Positions 23,630 through 33,962 of a stretch of DNA of 64,000 bases are shown here, piece after piece. Numbering within the stretch: the first letter of the stretch is position 1; each line of letters starts with the position of its first letter. Location of the stretch: contig NC_092361.1 in the NCBI RefSeq assembly GCF_030848805.1, positions 10,676,504 to 10,740,503 of the forward strand, read 5' to 3'. The DNA is from Temnothorax longispinosus (taxonomy: Eukaryota > Arthropoda > Insecta > Hymenoptera > Formicidae). A program made the translations under genes and the position numbers. Below the pieces are notes generated by a model that saw nothing but the letters and a program-made list of their open reading frames with translations, did no database searches and was not told the origin of the DNA.

Positions 23630-24316
23630 CCGTTACAATTATTTATATCTAACAAATAGCTCCCCCTCCAAGGGGGGAGCGCAGAGACTCTACGCAACAA
23701 ATACGGCCAAAAAAGGCGAGGCTAATCAGGTACTACAAAAGGCAAAATTATTCAATCACCACAGCCAGGAAGGATAGGATCAAAGCTCTACACGGGACAG
23801 GAACGGAAACACGTCCAATCACTATGGCGGCTCGAACAGAACTCCGCGAGGACGGCGCGAGCACGCGAGGTTAGGTCCGGGCGCACGTGGCGCGCATGCG
23901 TCGTGCGCGACCACGTGGTCCGCGTGTGCCCCCGGCCCCCGGCCCCCGGCCCCGTCCGTCCGTTGTCTGTCCGCGCTTCGAAAGTGTAACAAGTGCGACC
24001 GAGTTTGGCTTCTATCGAAAAATTTCGGCAACATCATTGTCGGGAAGCTCATCCGACCGCCACGCTACCATAGCGAAAAAAAAACATTGTTTATAAACAT
24101 CGGTGCGAAACCTTGGAGAAACTTCCACACTCGCAGTATCACTCTATTAAAATGTGTAAGGTTTTGGATATAAAAACAGCTTTATTGTCAGGATAGCAAT
24201 ATATATTCAAATGTCAATTACAGTGTCTTCGGTCCACGGTCCACAGTCCACCGACCATGTCCTGGCAACGTTTCGTGTCACATACTAGAAAAAAAAAATT
24301 TAACGAAACGCGTGGT
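23630..24316. other. LINE 5' leader and flanking DNA, no gene
   Basis: About 350 bp upstream of ORF1 is GC-rich and includes a CCCCCGGCCCC run at 23930-23960; this is plausibly the LINE promoter/leader. From about 24000 the sequence becomes AT-rich with no recognisable coding potential. The 5' boundary and any target duplication were not found. Confidence 0.4.
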
Positions 24317-24780
24317 GATCTCTTGGAAATTCGGTTCTGATTAGGCGCCGAAGATAAATTTTTAATTGGTTCTTCGGTTTAATCGACAATTGATGTGAAA
24401 AAATCTAAAACAATCTTTTAACATTTGTTTCCTTTTGAGTCCTCATTTTTTTGGGTACAATCCAAATAAATGTATTATAAGAGGTAGCTGAGAAGGTTTT
24501 ACGATGCCTCCTTTTAGCAATTCTTCTACCTGTTTATTATTTCGTCAGGCATTATTATTTCATCTAAATCGATATATTCGTTAGCTACGTCACCTTCATT
24601 AGATTGGTTAGATTCGTTAGGCATTATTACTTCAGCTAAATCGCTATATTCGTTGAACACATTCACGTCGTAATTTTCTTGATTTAATAAAATCGGAAAT
24701 GACCAGTCTTGTTCAGCTGTTGTACCGGGTTGTACCGGGGTTGTAGTAATTGCAGTTTGTGACTGTGGGGTAGGATAGGC
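24317..24780 (-). pseudogene. Ty3/Gypsy pol fragment, copy A
   Basis: Read on the minus strand, 24780-24531 encodes an acidic, partly duplicated stretch (NEYSDLAEVIMPNE then NEYIDLDEIIMPDE). 24540-24317 encodes the start of a Gypsy reverse transcriptase (QVEELLKGGIVKPSQ and, after a frameshift, FIWIVPKK). It is disrupted and non-functional. The 24317-24540 part is repeated at 25735-26230. Confidence 0.6.
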
Positions 24781-25176
24781 GAAGGTGCGTCGGTTCCCAC
24801 AATAACGAATCGTTCAATTAGGTAAAATCTCGCTCTATTTATTCATGCTCTAGATACAGTAGAATACTTCTTGGATGTGTACGGATAGGTGGACGTGTGT
24901 GATTTGTGTAGAAGATTAATGTGTAGTGTTAACGCGGTGTGTTGCGTATTGTCCCGACAGTCAGATTCGAGAAGGCTGAGCTTGAAGAGGAGTCTTGAAG
25001 TCCTTGGAGACGAGGCCAGTATGTGCGTCACCACAGAGTGCTCCGGTTGGAGCTGGATGTCTATAACAATCCGCCAATGGTTAGCTGATTCTGGACTACC
25101 TCAGGAGGAATAATAATCTAAATGTAAGAATAAACGGGAAATTTTATGTAAAATTTATATAACGTTAGTTCTTATT
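24781..25176. other. No recognisable gene
   Basis: Mixed sequence with short frames in several phases. Nothing recognised on either strand. Confidence 0.4.
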
Positions 25177-25464
25177 ATGTTTTTTTTTTATAGTACATAT
25201 ACTTGCCCTTTTCCCTTCGAAGAATTTTATGGCGATAATTTGATAGATGACGAAGCTTACGATGAATCAGAAAAGGATACATTCGATTCCGATCAAATTA
25301 CAACAGAAATAATTCAAGAGGAATTAGAGAAGCTGAAAGATATCCAAACGGGCAGAATTACAAGTAGTACATCGAATATCATTTCTGACGCGGCTCAAGA
25401 TAAAATTTTTGACACAAATACTACGAAGAATGAGGAATCCCATCCTTTTGCAAATTTTATTTAA
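25177..25464 (+). CDS. Unrecognised acidic ORF, possible exon
   Basis: A 95-codon frame rich in Asp and Glu (DNLIDDEAYDESEKDTFDSD) and without recognised domains. It is preceded by a T-rich tract and ATAG, a plausible splice acceptor near 25191, so it may be a terminal exon of a host gene or of a transposon. It ends at TAA 25462-25464. There is no neighbouring exon I can join with confidence. Confidence 0.3.
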   Translation: MFFFYSTYTCPFPFEEFYGDNLIDDEAYDESEKDTFDSDQITTEIIQEELEKLKDIQTGRITSSTSNIISDAAQDKIFDTNTTKNEESHPFANFI

Positions 25465-25734
25465 AACACATTAACGGAGAGTTGTTCGCCTGAACAAGGA
25501 ACTATAAGGAAGGTCTAAAGACGTCGGTCACAATTCCGTTTCTATCGACTCGCCCTTGCCTAATAAGGCAAAAAAAGAATCAGCGCGGGGACCCGTCGAT
25601 CTCTTGACGCAGCATCCGCGACTCCGGCCTCTCCCGTTCTCGACGTCCTTCGAAGAGGCGAAGCCTTCCGGTTCGAACGTTACGAATAAATAATGTCTGA
25701 CCCGCGCATACAATAATGTCTGACCATCTCTTGG

Positions 25735-26230
25735 AAATTCGGTTCTGGATTAAGCGCGGAAGATAAATTTTTAATTGGTTCTTCGGTTAAATCGACAATT
25801 AATATGAAAAAATCTAAAACAATTCTTTAACATTTGTTTCCTGTAAATTCTGTAAAATTCGTAATTTATTGCATATCCCCGCAGGGTTCGCAATCTACTA
25901 CCAACACTATCCTTCTCCTCTTACTTTAACCCTTTGGACCAACGGCTTAACGTCTCTTTCCGAAAGACGGGACCCAGTTTTCTCCGCACAAGAGCCTATC
26001 TTGCACGGAGGGGCGCAGCTATCGGAAAAACATTCCATGCTTCATGGCTCTAGTGGACTCGAACCTGGTTCCTCAGATTACAAGTCTGGCGCTCTACCAC
26101 TAGACCATACTGCCGCCCTTAACATTTGTTCCCTTTTGAGTTCTCATTTTTTGGGTACAATCCAAATAGGTGTATTATAAGAGGTGGCTGAGAAGGTTTT
26201 ACGATGCCTTTAGCAGTTCTTCTACCCTAT
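25735..26230 (-). pseudogene. Ty3/Gypsy pol fragment, copy B, split by a SINE
   Basis: Similar to 24317-24540 (shared starts CTCTTGGAAATTC, shared GTACAATCCAAATA and GGTTTTACGATGCC). On the minus strand it reads as the same Gypsy reverse transcriptase start (IWIVPKK) with frame breaks. Between 25842 and 26118 it is split by a SINE. It lies downstream of a Gypsy primer site and LTR at 26492-26819, so copy B is probably the remnant of that element with most of gag deleted. Confidence 0.55.
25842..26118 (-). mobile_element. tRNA-derived SINE with target-site duplication
   Basis: The minus-strand head resembles a tRNA-Thr(TGT) gene: box A TGGTCTAGTGG, anticodon loop CTTGTAA and box B GGTTCGAGTCC. 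The T stem pairs poorly, so it is a SINE head rather than a working tRNA gene. The body contains GACGTTAAGCCGTTGGTCC, which I recall from other insect SINEs. It ends near GCAATAAATTACG. TTAACATTTGTT(T/C)CC flanks both sides (25827-25841 and 26119-26133). Confidence 0.8.
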
Positions 26231-26491
26231 TTCTACCTTGGACTTACGGGAATCTGTATTGCCGACACCCAAAAAAAGGATTCTATTTACAAAGTGAAAT
26301 TCCTTGTAATCCTATACCATTGAACTGCGTTTTGAACTGCCACAGGTCGTACTATTTTCGAACTGCGTACTGGAAGTGACTCGATTTAATTGTGCCTTGG
26401 TTTTCTAGAGCGGTTTTATAATGATTATTGATTTTAGCCTTATCCGATTTAGACCTCGTACTCATTTCCACTCTCAATAATCGCACTTTTC

Positions 26492-26509
26492 ATCCAGGAC
26501 GAGCCCCCA
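26492..26509 (-). other. Gypsy primer binding site, tRNA-Pro type
   Basis: The minus strand reads TGGGGGCTCGTCCTGGAT, one mismatch from the tRNA-Pro primer site of many retroelements. It lies about 12 bp from the LTR-like end at 26522. A short gag-like start (MSTRSKSDKAK) follows near 26465. Confidence 0.6.
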
Positions 26510-26521
26510 AAATTTAAGCAT

Positions 26522-26819
26522 TGTTACGTCCAAACCCTGGAATTACTTTGAAGGATAGCGAAGGAAAGACTAGCCAAAGGAGGGGTATGGGAGGATGCAA
26601 CCAGATACTTACGTTATCTCGGGTACACGCAGGGAAAGCGCGTGCCTCGAGTCAAATGCACTTTTCAGAAAGCTCCAGCCGTGAGTCAACGTCCATAAGG
26701 GACGCTATTATGCTTACTGTGAGTTGTGCAATCATTGGTCTTATTTTAAGTCAAGGATTAAAATCCCTATTACCTATAAGACCGTGTGCGATTTTGAGAA
26801 GTGAATTTGATTTGGAGAA
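26522..26819 (-). repeat. Probable Gypsy 5' LTR, cut by the assembly gap
   Basis: Starts TGTTACGTCC on the plus strand, next to the primer site, and runs into the N tract, so its full length is unknown. No second copy is present in the window. Confidence 0.5.
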
Positions 26820-27319
26820 NNNNNNNNNNNNNNNNNNNNNNNNNNNNNNNNNNNNNNNNNNNNNNNNNNNNNNNNNNNNNNNNNNNNNNNNNNNNNNNNN
26901 NNNNNNNNNNNNNNNNNNNNNNNNNNNNNNNNNNNNNNNNNNNNNNNNNNNNNNNNNNNNNNNNNNNNNNNNNNNNNNNNNNNNNNNNNNNNNNNNNNNN
27001 NNNNNNNNNNNNNNNNNNNNNNNNNNNNNNNNNNNNNNNNNNNNNNNNNNNNNNNNNNNNNNNNNNNNNNNNNNNNNNNNNNNNNNNNNNNNNNNNNNNN
27101 NNNNNNNNNNNNNNNNNNNNNNNNNNNNNNNNNNNNNNNNNNNNNNNNNNNNNNNNNNNNNNNNNNNNNNNNNNNNNNNNNNNNNNNNNNNNNNNNNNNN
27201 NNNNNNNNNNNNNNNNNNNNNNNNNNNNNNNNNNNNNNNNNNNNNNNNNNNNNNNNNNNNNNNNNNNNNNNNNNNNNNNNNNNNNNNNNNNNNNNNNNNN
27301 NNNNNNNNNNNNNNNNNNN
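26820..27319. other. Assembly gap, 500 N
   Basis: Exactly 500 undetermined bases, a typical placeholder for a gap of unknown size. The sequences either side belong to different loci (Gypsy LTR and mRpL46 exon). Confidence 0.98.
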
Positions 27320-27451
27320 TTTAGCACCATAACTTCCTTGCTCGCAAAGCTTCTTAGGATATTTGTATTTGTAGAATCCGATAGGTGCATTTCCATAAAA
27401 CTTCACTTTTATTGTTGCACCACATGTATTTTGTAATACTCTCTCCGCAGT
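27320..27451 (-). CDS. mRpL46: Mitochondrial ribosomal protein L46, one exon, cut by the gap
   Basis: On the minus strand an intron acceptor (TCTTTTACAG, boundary 27452/27451) is followed by an open exon. It encodes TAERVLQNTCGATIKVKFYG, then NAPIGFYKYKYPKK and GSYGAK, and enters the N tract. This matches the C-terminal NUDIX-like part of MRPL46, a large-subunit protein of the mitochondrial ribosome. The frame is intact over the visible 44 codons, unlike the second copy at 29610-29880, so this is the better candidate for the working gene. The rest lies in the gap. Confidence 0.75.
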
Positions 27452-27590
27452 CTGTAAAAGACTTTATAAAGAATATTTTCAAATCATTTTTTTGTCCCCA
27501 TTAAGATATTCACATGCAAAATTAATTGTAGAAAGATGGGTATGTCTATATGAAATTTGTATACGAATTACCTAGATATTTACTATATCT

Positions 27591-28680
27591 TGTAACGATG
27601 CACCCCCAAACATGCATCGTTCCGGCAAGAACACCACGCCGAGACCACCCCGCCGACCACCCGCGGGGTGAAGAACGGGCACGATGTGCCCAGCGTATTT
27701 TTTAATCATCTCATACGTTAGGAAGTCCCGCGAATGGACTTAAACGCGGCAACCGCTTCACTGCGCCGAGCGGTGCCGAAGGCGGCCGAAGACCGCCGAA
27801 CGCGATCACGGCGTCGGGGCGCCGCGATCCCCGATCGTTCCGCCGCACCGGCCCGGCGCTCGCGATCGCCGTCGTTACCCCCCCACCACGCCGCGACGGC
27901 CGCCGCGACGTCGCCGCGACGCGTATAAAAGCCCGCGTCGCTGGCACAGAGCGCGATTCCCGATCATCCGTCTTCCAGACAACACCGATCCTGAATTCCC
28001 GCACGAAAGCTAATCCGAACGTAAGGTAGAGCGCCTCCGGCATTCTCTGTCTTCGCCGAGTGTGTCTCGGCTAGCGACCAGCTTTTCGCTCCTATCTGAA
28101 TCACCCTAAGCCGTCCGGATACGAAGGTAGAGCGCCTCCGCATTCTCTGTCTTCACCGAGTGTTGTCTCGGCGAAGGACCAGCTTCTCATCTTCCAGTCA
28201 TCCGAAGCCTGCCCGGACAAGACGGTAGAGCGCCTCTGGCATTCTCTGCCCTCGCCGAGTGTGTCTCGCCGACGACCCGCTTCCGCCGCGTTATCCACGC
28301 TTCGCGATCCATATCGCCCGCCGCGCTTCGCGCCATTTTTCCGCGCTCCGGGCCGCGCCGGCCGGGAAACCGGCGCCGCCCGTTGCCGACACCTGCCGTC
28401 ACGCGATTCGGTCCGCGCGAATACCAAAAGCAGCGGCTCCGCCCCGCACATACCGCGAGTTACCCCGCGCCGCCCGCGACCCGAACCAACGTCGCCTCGC
28501 ACGCATCGACCTATTGTAAATGCCGCAAGCGTAGATTGTAAATTGTCATAGAATAAATTCAACTATTTTTCTTGTAACCGAGACGCGCCTTCATTTCGCT
28601 AACCTCGCCCATCCGTCTGCTTCCTCCGCACCTCCTTCGAACCCCGGCCAACCGCGAGCTCGATCCGCGCTTCGAAGACA
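27591..28680 (+). repeat. GC-rich solo-LTR-like block with internal repeats
   Basis: An abrupt GC-rich island in AT-rich DNA beginning TGTAACGATG and ending TTCGAAGACA. It has a TATA-like GCGTATAAAAGCC at about 27920 and a polyadenylation-like GAATAAATTCAA at about 28550. Three degenerate copies of about 100 bp (GGTAGAGCGCCTC...TCTCGGC..) lie at 28025-28290. No convincing target-site duplication was found, so 'solo LTR' is an inference. Open frames across it look like composition artefacts. Confidence 0.4.
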
Positions 28681-28699
28681 GGTTGTTTTAATCTTTATA

Positions 28700-29460
28700 A
28701 TAAAATCCATGTTTTTGTAGCTCTCGTATAATAGAAATTTAAGTACAGATGTGTGAACGTGCTATAGAACTTCTTGTGCTACCTGAAGATCAGAGCTGCT
28801 TGCTTTTGGATATCGGTTGTGGGTCAGGGCTCAGTGGCAGTGTATTGGAAGATCAGGGACACGTATGGATAGGTGTGGACATCTCTTCAACTATGCTTGG
28901 TATTTTGATTATGGTGCGATACAGTTATATTTTAAGAATATTTATATATTATATATTTTTAAGAATATATATCGATATATATCTTGATATATAATCATAT
29001 TAACAGTTGAGGCGTTTTTTAGACGTAGTTTTTTTGATAAGAATTAGATGGTGACTTAATTTTGGGAGATAGTAGTCGCCGCGGCCGGTCAGGATTGCCA
29101 TTTAAAGCTGGTACGTTTGATGGGGCTGTCAGTACTTCTGCGCTTCAGTGGTTGTGCTATGCAAGCAAAACTTCGCGCACTCCTACAAAACGTTTATATC
29201 GTTTCTTCTCAACGTTGTATGCATGCCTGTCAAGAGCAGTGTTACAATTCTATCCAGAGAACGGTGAACAGGTTGAATTAATCACGGCACAAGCCACAAA
29301 AGCTGGCTTTTATGGCGGTGTGGTTGTCGATTTTCTGAATAGCGCAAAAGCAAAGAAAATGTTCTTAGTTTTAAAATGACCGGAGGAGCTGCTCCGCTTC
29401 CAAAGGCACTAGGCGTAGAGAACGAAGATAGACAAACCGTCGCTAATTCAAGAAGGTTTG
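28700..29460 (+). pseudogene. Bud23: 18S rRNA methyltransferase Bud23, decayed copy
   Basis: Encodes SRIIEI-stop-VQMCERAIELL, then the SAM-binding motif LLDIGCGSGLSG and VWIGVDISSTML. After an intron (about 28898-29035) it encodes DGDLILGD, LPFKAGTFDGAVS, ALQWLCYASK, RAVLQFYPEN, LITAQATKAGFYGG and TGGAAPLPKALGVENED. This is the order of Bud23 (WBSCR22), which N7-methylates 18S rRNA. It is broken by a stop in SRIIEI-stop, by indels at the start of the second exon, by a 15-20 bp foreign stretch after LILGD, by a missing residue pair before RAVLQ, and by a frameshift before TGGAA. The last exon is absent. Introns are retained, so it arose by DNA duplication rather than reverse transcription. Confidence 0.8.
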
Positions 29461-29609
29461 ATCCTCTCGTTGTCCGTTATTTTATTATTTTGTATTTGCA
29501 ATTATTTTAAATATTTCTCTAATTATAATGTTAATATTACGGTAATAATAGACAATATTAATATAAGAGATCAAAGAATGAGTTCATATTTTATATTATT
29601 ATTATTTCT

Positions 29610-29880
29610 TTACGTAAACATAAATTGTGAAATACTCTGTTGTACTCCAGTCGGAAATATTTTTTCTAATTTTTCATGATCCAACCACTGGTATTTTACG
29701 TTATTGTTGATATCTCCATCCATATGTTTGGCTAAGAAATAAAATATTTTAGCACCATAACTTCCTTGCTCACAAAGCTTCTTAGGATATTTGTATTTGT
29801 AGAATCCGATAGGTCATTTCCATAAAACTTTACTTTTATTGTTGCACCACATGCTATCTTGTAATACTCCTCTCCGCAGT
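29610..29880 (-). pseudogene. mRpL46: mRpL46 last exon, decayed duplicate
   Basis: Closely resembles 27320-27451 and extends beyond it, including the intron side to about 29960. Small insertions after the acceptor and a 1-nt loss in the NAPIG codons break the frame. The later part is open: GSYGAKIFYFLAKHMDGD, KYQWLDHEKLEKIFPTG and a stop at 29610-29612. It lies tail-to-tail with the Bud23 copy. Confidence 0.8.
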
Positions 29881-30634
29881 CTGTAAAAGAATTGATAAAA
29901 ACATTTTCAAATCATTTTTTTGTCCCCATTAAGATATTCACATGCAAAATTAGTTGTAGAGAGAAGTTTGTAATATATTTATTCGGCTAAAATTGTTATT
30001 TTAATTCTTACTCGTTTCTTTATGTTTGAAATGTATATTTATGCAATATATATAAAACTTTGTTTATTTTTTAGGGCAGTAGAACAATATTGGCGTGATT
30101 GTAACATCGTTAACTTTTGCAGAAATTATATGTAGATTTAACAGTCTGTTAAATATAAATATGACAATGTATTTAATACAAAAATCTTTACATTTTTAAC
30201 TCTACGTATAATGTATTCCAATTTTTATCATGTGCGGCGGAATGATTCCTTTATGAAATTACCATAGATAAACCTTTCAAAATATGACATAAAATGTTAA
30301 TAGAGAATTAGGCAGTCTAAGCAGGCCCATTGGTACACATGAGCTCGGAACGTACTTATGACATGTCACGGCGCAGGATACGAATAGAGTACGACCGTGA
30401 ATGAAGGAAATTATATAATTTTATTAATAATTGTAATACAATAAATAAAAGTTGAAATACATATGAATGTCCGTTGATTATACATGTACCCATGTTTCGC
30501 ATGGATTTACAAGAAGAAATTTCCTGCTTCGACGCGTGTAAAAAAAAAGTACTTTCTGCTTCGACGCGTGTAAATAAAAATAAAAAAAAGTAAAGGAAAA
30601 ACAAAACGTTTGCAGCCTTTTTTCATCACGAACG

Positions 30635-30636
<2 letters not shown>
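29881..30636. other. AT-rich DNA, no gene
   Basis: The first 80 bp match the intron of the mRpL46 exon at 27452-27535. The remainder holds short A/T runs and a duplicated CTTCGACGCGTGTAAA (about 30527 and 30558). Nothing else recognised. Confidence 0.5.
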
Positions 30637-30679
<43 letters not shown>

Positions 30680-30704
30680 TGTGTGTGTGTGTGTGCGTGT
30701 ATGA
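30637..30704. repeat. (GT)n microsatellite
   Basis: About 33 GT units with single interruptions (GTAT, GCGT). Open frames across it are artefacts. Confidence 0.95.
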
Positions 30705-31390
30705 ATCAAACATTTTACCACATGTTAAATGTTTGATTGATATGCTACCACCACGTCCACCACGTCCACCGTCGTAGAATTTTCCGAAATTTGGAAATAT
30801 GATCTTATCTTTATGTTAGTATACCCAAGTTAGTACTTTATAGTACCCAAATTTCGGATCTGATTATACAGGGTGGACCATTTTAATCCATCCAGTCGAA
30901 TATCTCGAGAACCAAGCCCGGGAGAGAAAAATGTTTCAGACAAAAGTTATTTGGTTTCGAGGGGGCCATAAGATGGTGTCATTGGTTTAACCATGGATGG
31001 TCGTTTAAAGCTCATGTAAACTACACCTTTAATTTCTTAAATGAAAACCCCTATTTTTCAATGCATATTCTTGTAGCTAATCTCGAAGCTTTTCAAAATT
31101 AAGAACTTTTGGAACTATAAGGCTTGAAAGTTCTAGTATTTTGACATAAAATACAAAATATCTTGTAAAACATTAAGTTTTCGGTACTTTTATGCACAGA
31201 ATAATGAGACGAATCGGTATGAAAAAAAGACATAGTTGCTTTCAAGAAAAAGTATGCAGATGCGTGTTGCAAATTACATATTTTTTCTTAAAAGGAACTA
31301 TGCTTTTTTTTATTTCACGAATAGCATATATACTTGCGGAGGGTAAAATAAGATACCTGTTAAAGTTTGAGCCCTTAATATTAATTAATA
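30705..31390. other. Unclassified repeat-like DNA, no gene
   Basis: Includes ACAGGGTGGACCATTTTAATCC at about 30868, similar to a repeat terminus common in insect genomes. No partner terminus was found here, and no credible coding frame. Confidence 0.35.
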
Positions 31391-32183
31391 TTAACAGGTC
31401 GCTTATCGCGATTTTTTATTTTTCATTTAGTAAGATAGAAAAAATTTTATAACTATCTAACAAACAGTAATACAGCATTGCTTCACATAGATTTTTGTAG
31501 TAAATTTATCGCTTTACAAAAAAGATCTCTTATCATTTTTTCATAAATTCAACCGTTCAAAAGATATTCAAAGTTAAAGTTTGATAAATTTTATAATATC
31601 GACTATCAAAAATTATGAAATAATCAATACATATTTTTGTAGAAAATTTAACGATCTACAAAAAAGGTCTCTTATATTTTTTTCATAAATATAATCATTT
31701 AGACGATATTAAGGTTTAAAGTTCAGTGTATAAAAATTATTCTCTTTTTCATATTATAACAAAATTCTGAGCTTTATTTATTTAATATAAAAAAAAAAGA
31801 ATAATTTTTATACACTTTGAACTTTAAACCTTAATATCGTCTAAATGGTTTTATTTATGAAAAAAATATAAGACCTTTTTTGTAGATTGTTAAATTTTCT
31901 ACAAAAATATGTATTGATTATTTTATAATTTTTGATAGTCGATATGATACAAAATTCATAAGAAGCAAAAACAAGTTTTTATAAATTTATCAAACTTTAA
32001 CTTTGAATATCTTTTGAACGTTTGAATTTATGAAAAAATGATAAAACATCTTTTTTGTAGAGCGGTAAATTTACTACAAAAATCTATGTAGAGCAATGCT
32101 GTATTACTGTTTGTTGGATAGTTATAAAATTTTTTCTATCTTACTAAATGAAAAATAAAAAATTGCGATAAGCAACCTGTTAA
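31391..32183. repeat. Large inverted repeat (hairpin/foldback), about 350-bp arms
   Basis: Left arm 31391-31743 and right arm 31799-32183 are reverse complements at roughly 94% by eye, with a 55-bp spacer. The right arm has an extra block of about 33 bp near 31945-31980. Termini read TTAACAGGT(C/T)GC and GC(A)ACCTGTTAA. No coding frame spans it. It may be a foldback or MITE-like element; no duplication was established. Confidence 0.85.
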
Positions 32184-32271
32184 AATTATTTTCTAATTTA
32201 CCTAAATAGAAATCTTTTTCCTGACCGATAAGTCTATACCAGTGTCGAAAAAGTGAAAGTTACATTTCTCT

Positions 32272-32398
32272 GATATATATATATATATTATATATAGATA
32301 TATATATATATATATATATATCTATATATATATATATATATATATCTATATATCTATATATCTCTATATTATATATATTGATATATATTATTGAGAGA
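32272..32398. repeat. (TA)n microsatellite
   Basis: Alternating TA with CTATA and GATA interruptions over about 125 bp. Confidence 0.95.
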
Positions 32399-32754
32399 CG
32401 TCGACGTTAGTAGAAATATCTTAATATAATATTTTCACATTTCAACTTTGCGTCGCAATATTTCCGCTCGTAGGGCACGTAGCGGAAAAATAAAAACACG
32501 GCCTTTGGCCAACTCGAACGTGAGTACCCCATACGTACAAGAGTAAAGTACCAGTTAAAATACAGATAGCGAATTGGTTTTAGTCTTAAAATGTTTCACA
32601 ATTTATTATTTTTGGAAAAAGTTGATAAGAAATAATTTTTACAAGCAACATAATATAGATGCATATTTTACATAAAAGCAATGTATATATTATATATATT
32701 AACAACTTCAGACACATTTCTTTATAAAGTGTAATTTTTTTTTTGTTAAGATTA

Positions 32755-33960
32755 AGATGCGTAACACTATAAAAAGGCGTGATATCCGTACAAAATTACC
32801 TTTTTTAAAAAAAAGGTAAAAAAAGGCGCCAAGTACACGCATAGTAGTGTATATGTATTTTGTTGTTACCTCGAAAAAAAACAAAGTGGTAGTATTATAC
32901 CTCGAAATAACCCCGTACATACTGTTTATAAAATGCGTAATACTACAAAAAGGCGTACGTGATATCCGTACAAAATTACCTTTTTTAAAAAAAGGTAAAG
33001 AAAGGCGCCAAGTACACGCATAGTAGTGTATATATTAAGTATAGGATAAGTTAGGATAAGTCTATATTTTTAAAGCGATTAGAATTAAGTATAGAATAAG
33101 TATAGAATAAGTAATATTTACATTTGTAAAAGGTCTCTCTCTCTCTCTCTCGAATAATGCGGCTTATGATTAAGTATAGGATAAAAGGTCTCTCTCTTTC
33201 TCTCTCTAGCAGCGCCAAGTTTTTTGACAAGAAAAATTTATGTATTTTAATAAAATATTTTTATTTTTTGTACTGTTACCTCTGTAATTCTTTGTGATGC
33301 GATTAAATCTTTTAAAATACATATATAAACTTTGTATTTAAATACCTTGTATTCCCTTGTTGGGTTTAAATATTTTAATAAAATATTTTTATTTTGTACT
33401 GTTACCTCTGTGTAATTCTTCATGATTCAATTTTTTATTCTAATTGAAGAAAAGCAGTGGTAATATTATACCTCGAAAAAACCTAAGTAACAAGTGGTAG
33501 ACGTAATCTGTATCTCGAAAAATATATGTTCTCTGTAATTGGCGCTGTAATTTAAAAAGAGATATCATTTCTTTTTTGTAATTGTAATAATAGATAACTT
33601 GAAGCGCGACTCATTTTTGATAAGGTAACGTAATTTTGTGATGTGTATCATTTCAGTTATAATTTTTTGGAAATAAAAATACTACTGCTTAGGTTTTTTC
33701 GAAATTTTTGGAGATACAAAAATTACGTCTATCACTTGTTACTTAGGTTTTTTCGAGGTATAATACTACCACTTTGTTTTTTTTTTCGAGGTAAAGATAC
33801 TACTGTTTAGGTTTTTTCGAGATTTTTCAAGATACAAAGATTACGTCTACCACTTGTTACTTAGATTTTTTTGAGGTATAATACTACCACTGTTTTTTTT
33901 CGAGGTAACAATATATACACTACTATGCGTGTACTTGGCGCCTTTCTTTACTTTTTTTTT
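32755..33960. repeat. Cluster of direct and inverted repeats around a CTCGAAAAAACC motif
   Basis: A unit of about 180 bp starting GCGTAA(C/T)ACTA and containing GGCGCCAAGTACACGCATAG occurs at about 32758 and 32935 directly, and inverted at about 33900-33955. A second motif, TACCTCGAAAAAACCTAAGT with GTGGTAGACGTAAT, occurs at about 33455 and inverted at about 33690-33760 and 33800-33890. Short (CT)n tracts lie at 33134-33151 and 33187-33207. ATTTTAATAAAATATTTTTA with TGTTACCTCTGT is duplicated at 33242 and 33370. No gene. Confidence 0.75.
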
Positions 33961-33962
33961 TT

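Noticed and set aside
26043..26116. A functional tRNA-Thr(TGT) gene on the minus strand
   Set aside because: Boxes A and B and the anticodon loop fit, but the T stem and acceptor stem do not pair, and the unit has a SINE body and target duplications.
26521..27436. ORFs running through the N tract
   Set aside because: They consist of undetermined residues; only the mRpL46 exon right of the gap is supported.
30507..30713. A His/Thr-repeat peptide on the minus strand
   Set aside because: It is an artefact of the (GT)n tract.
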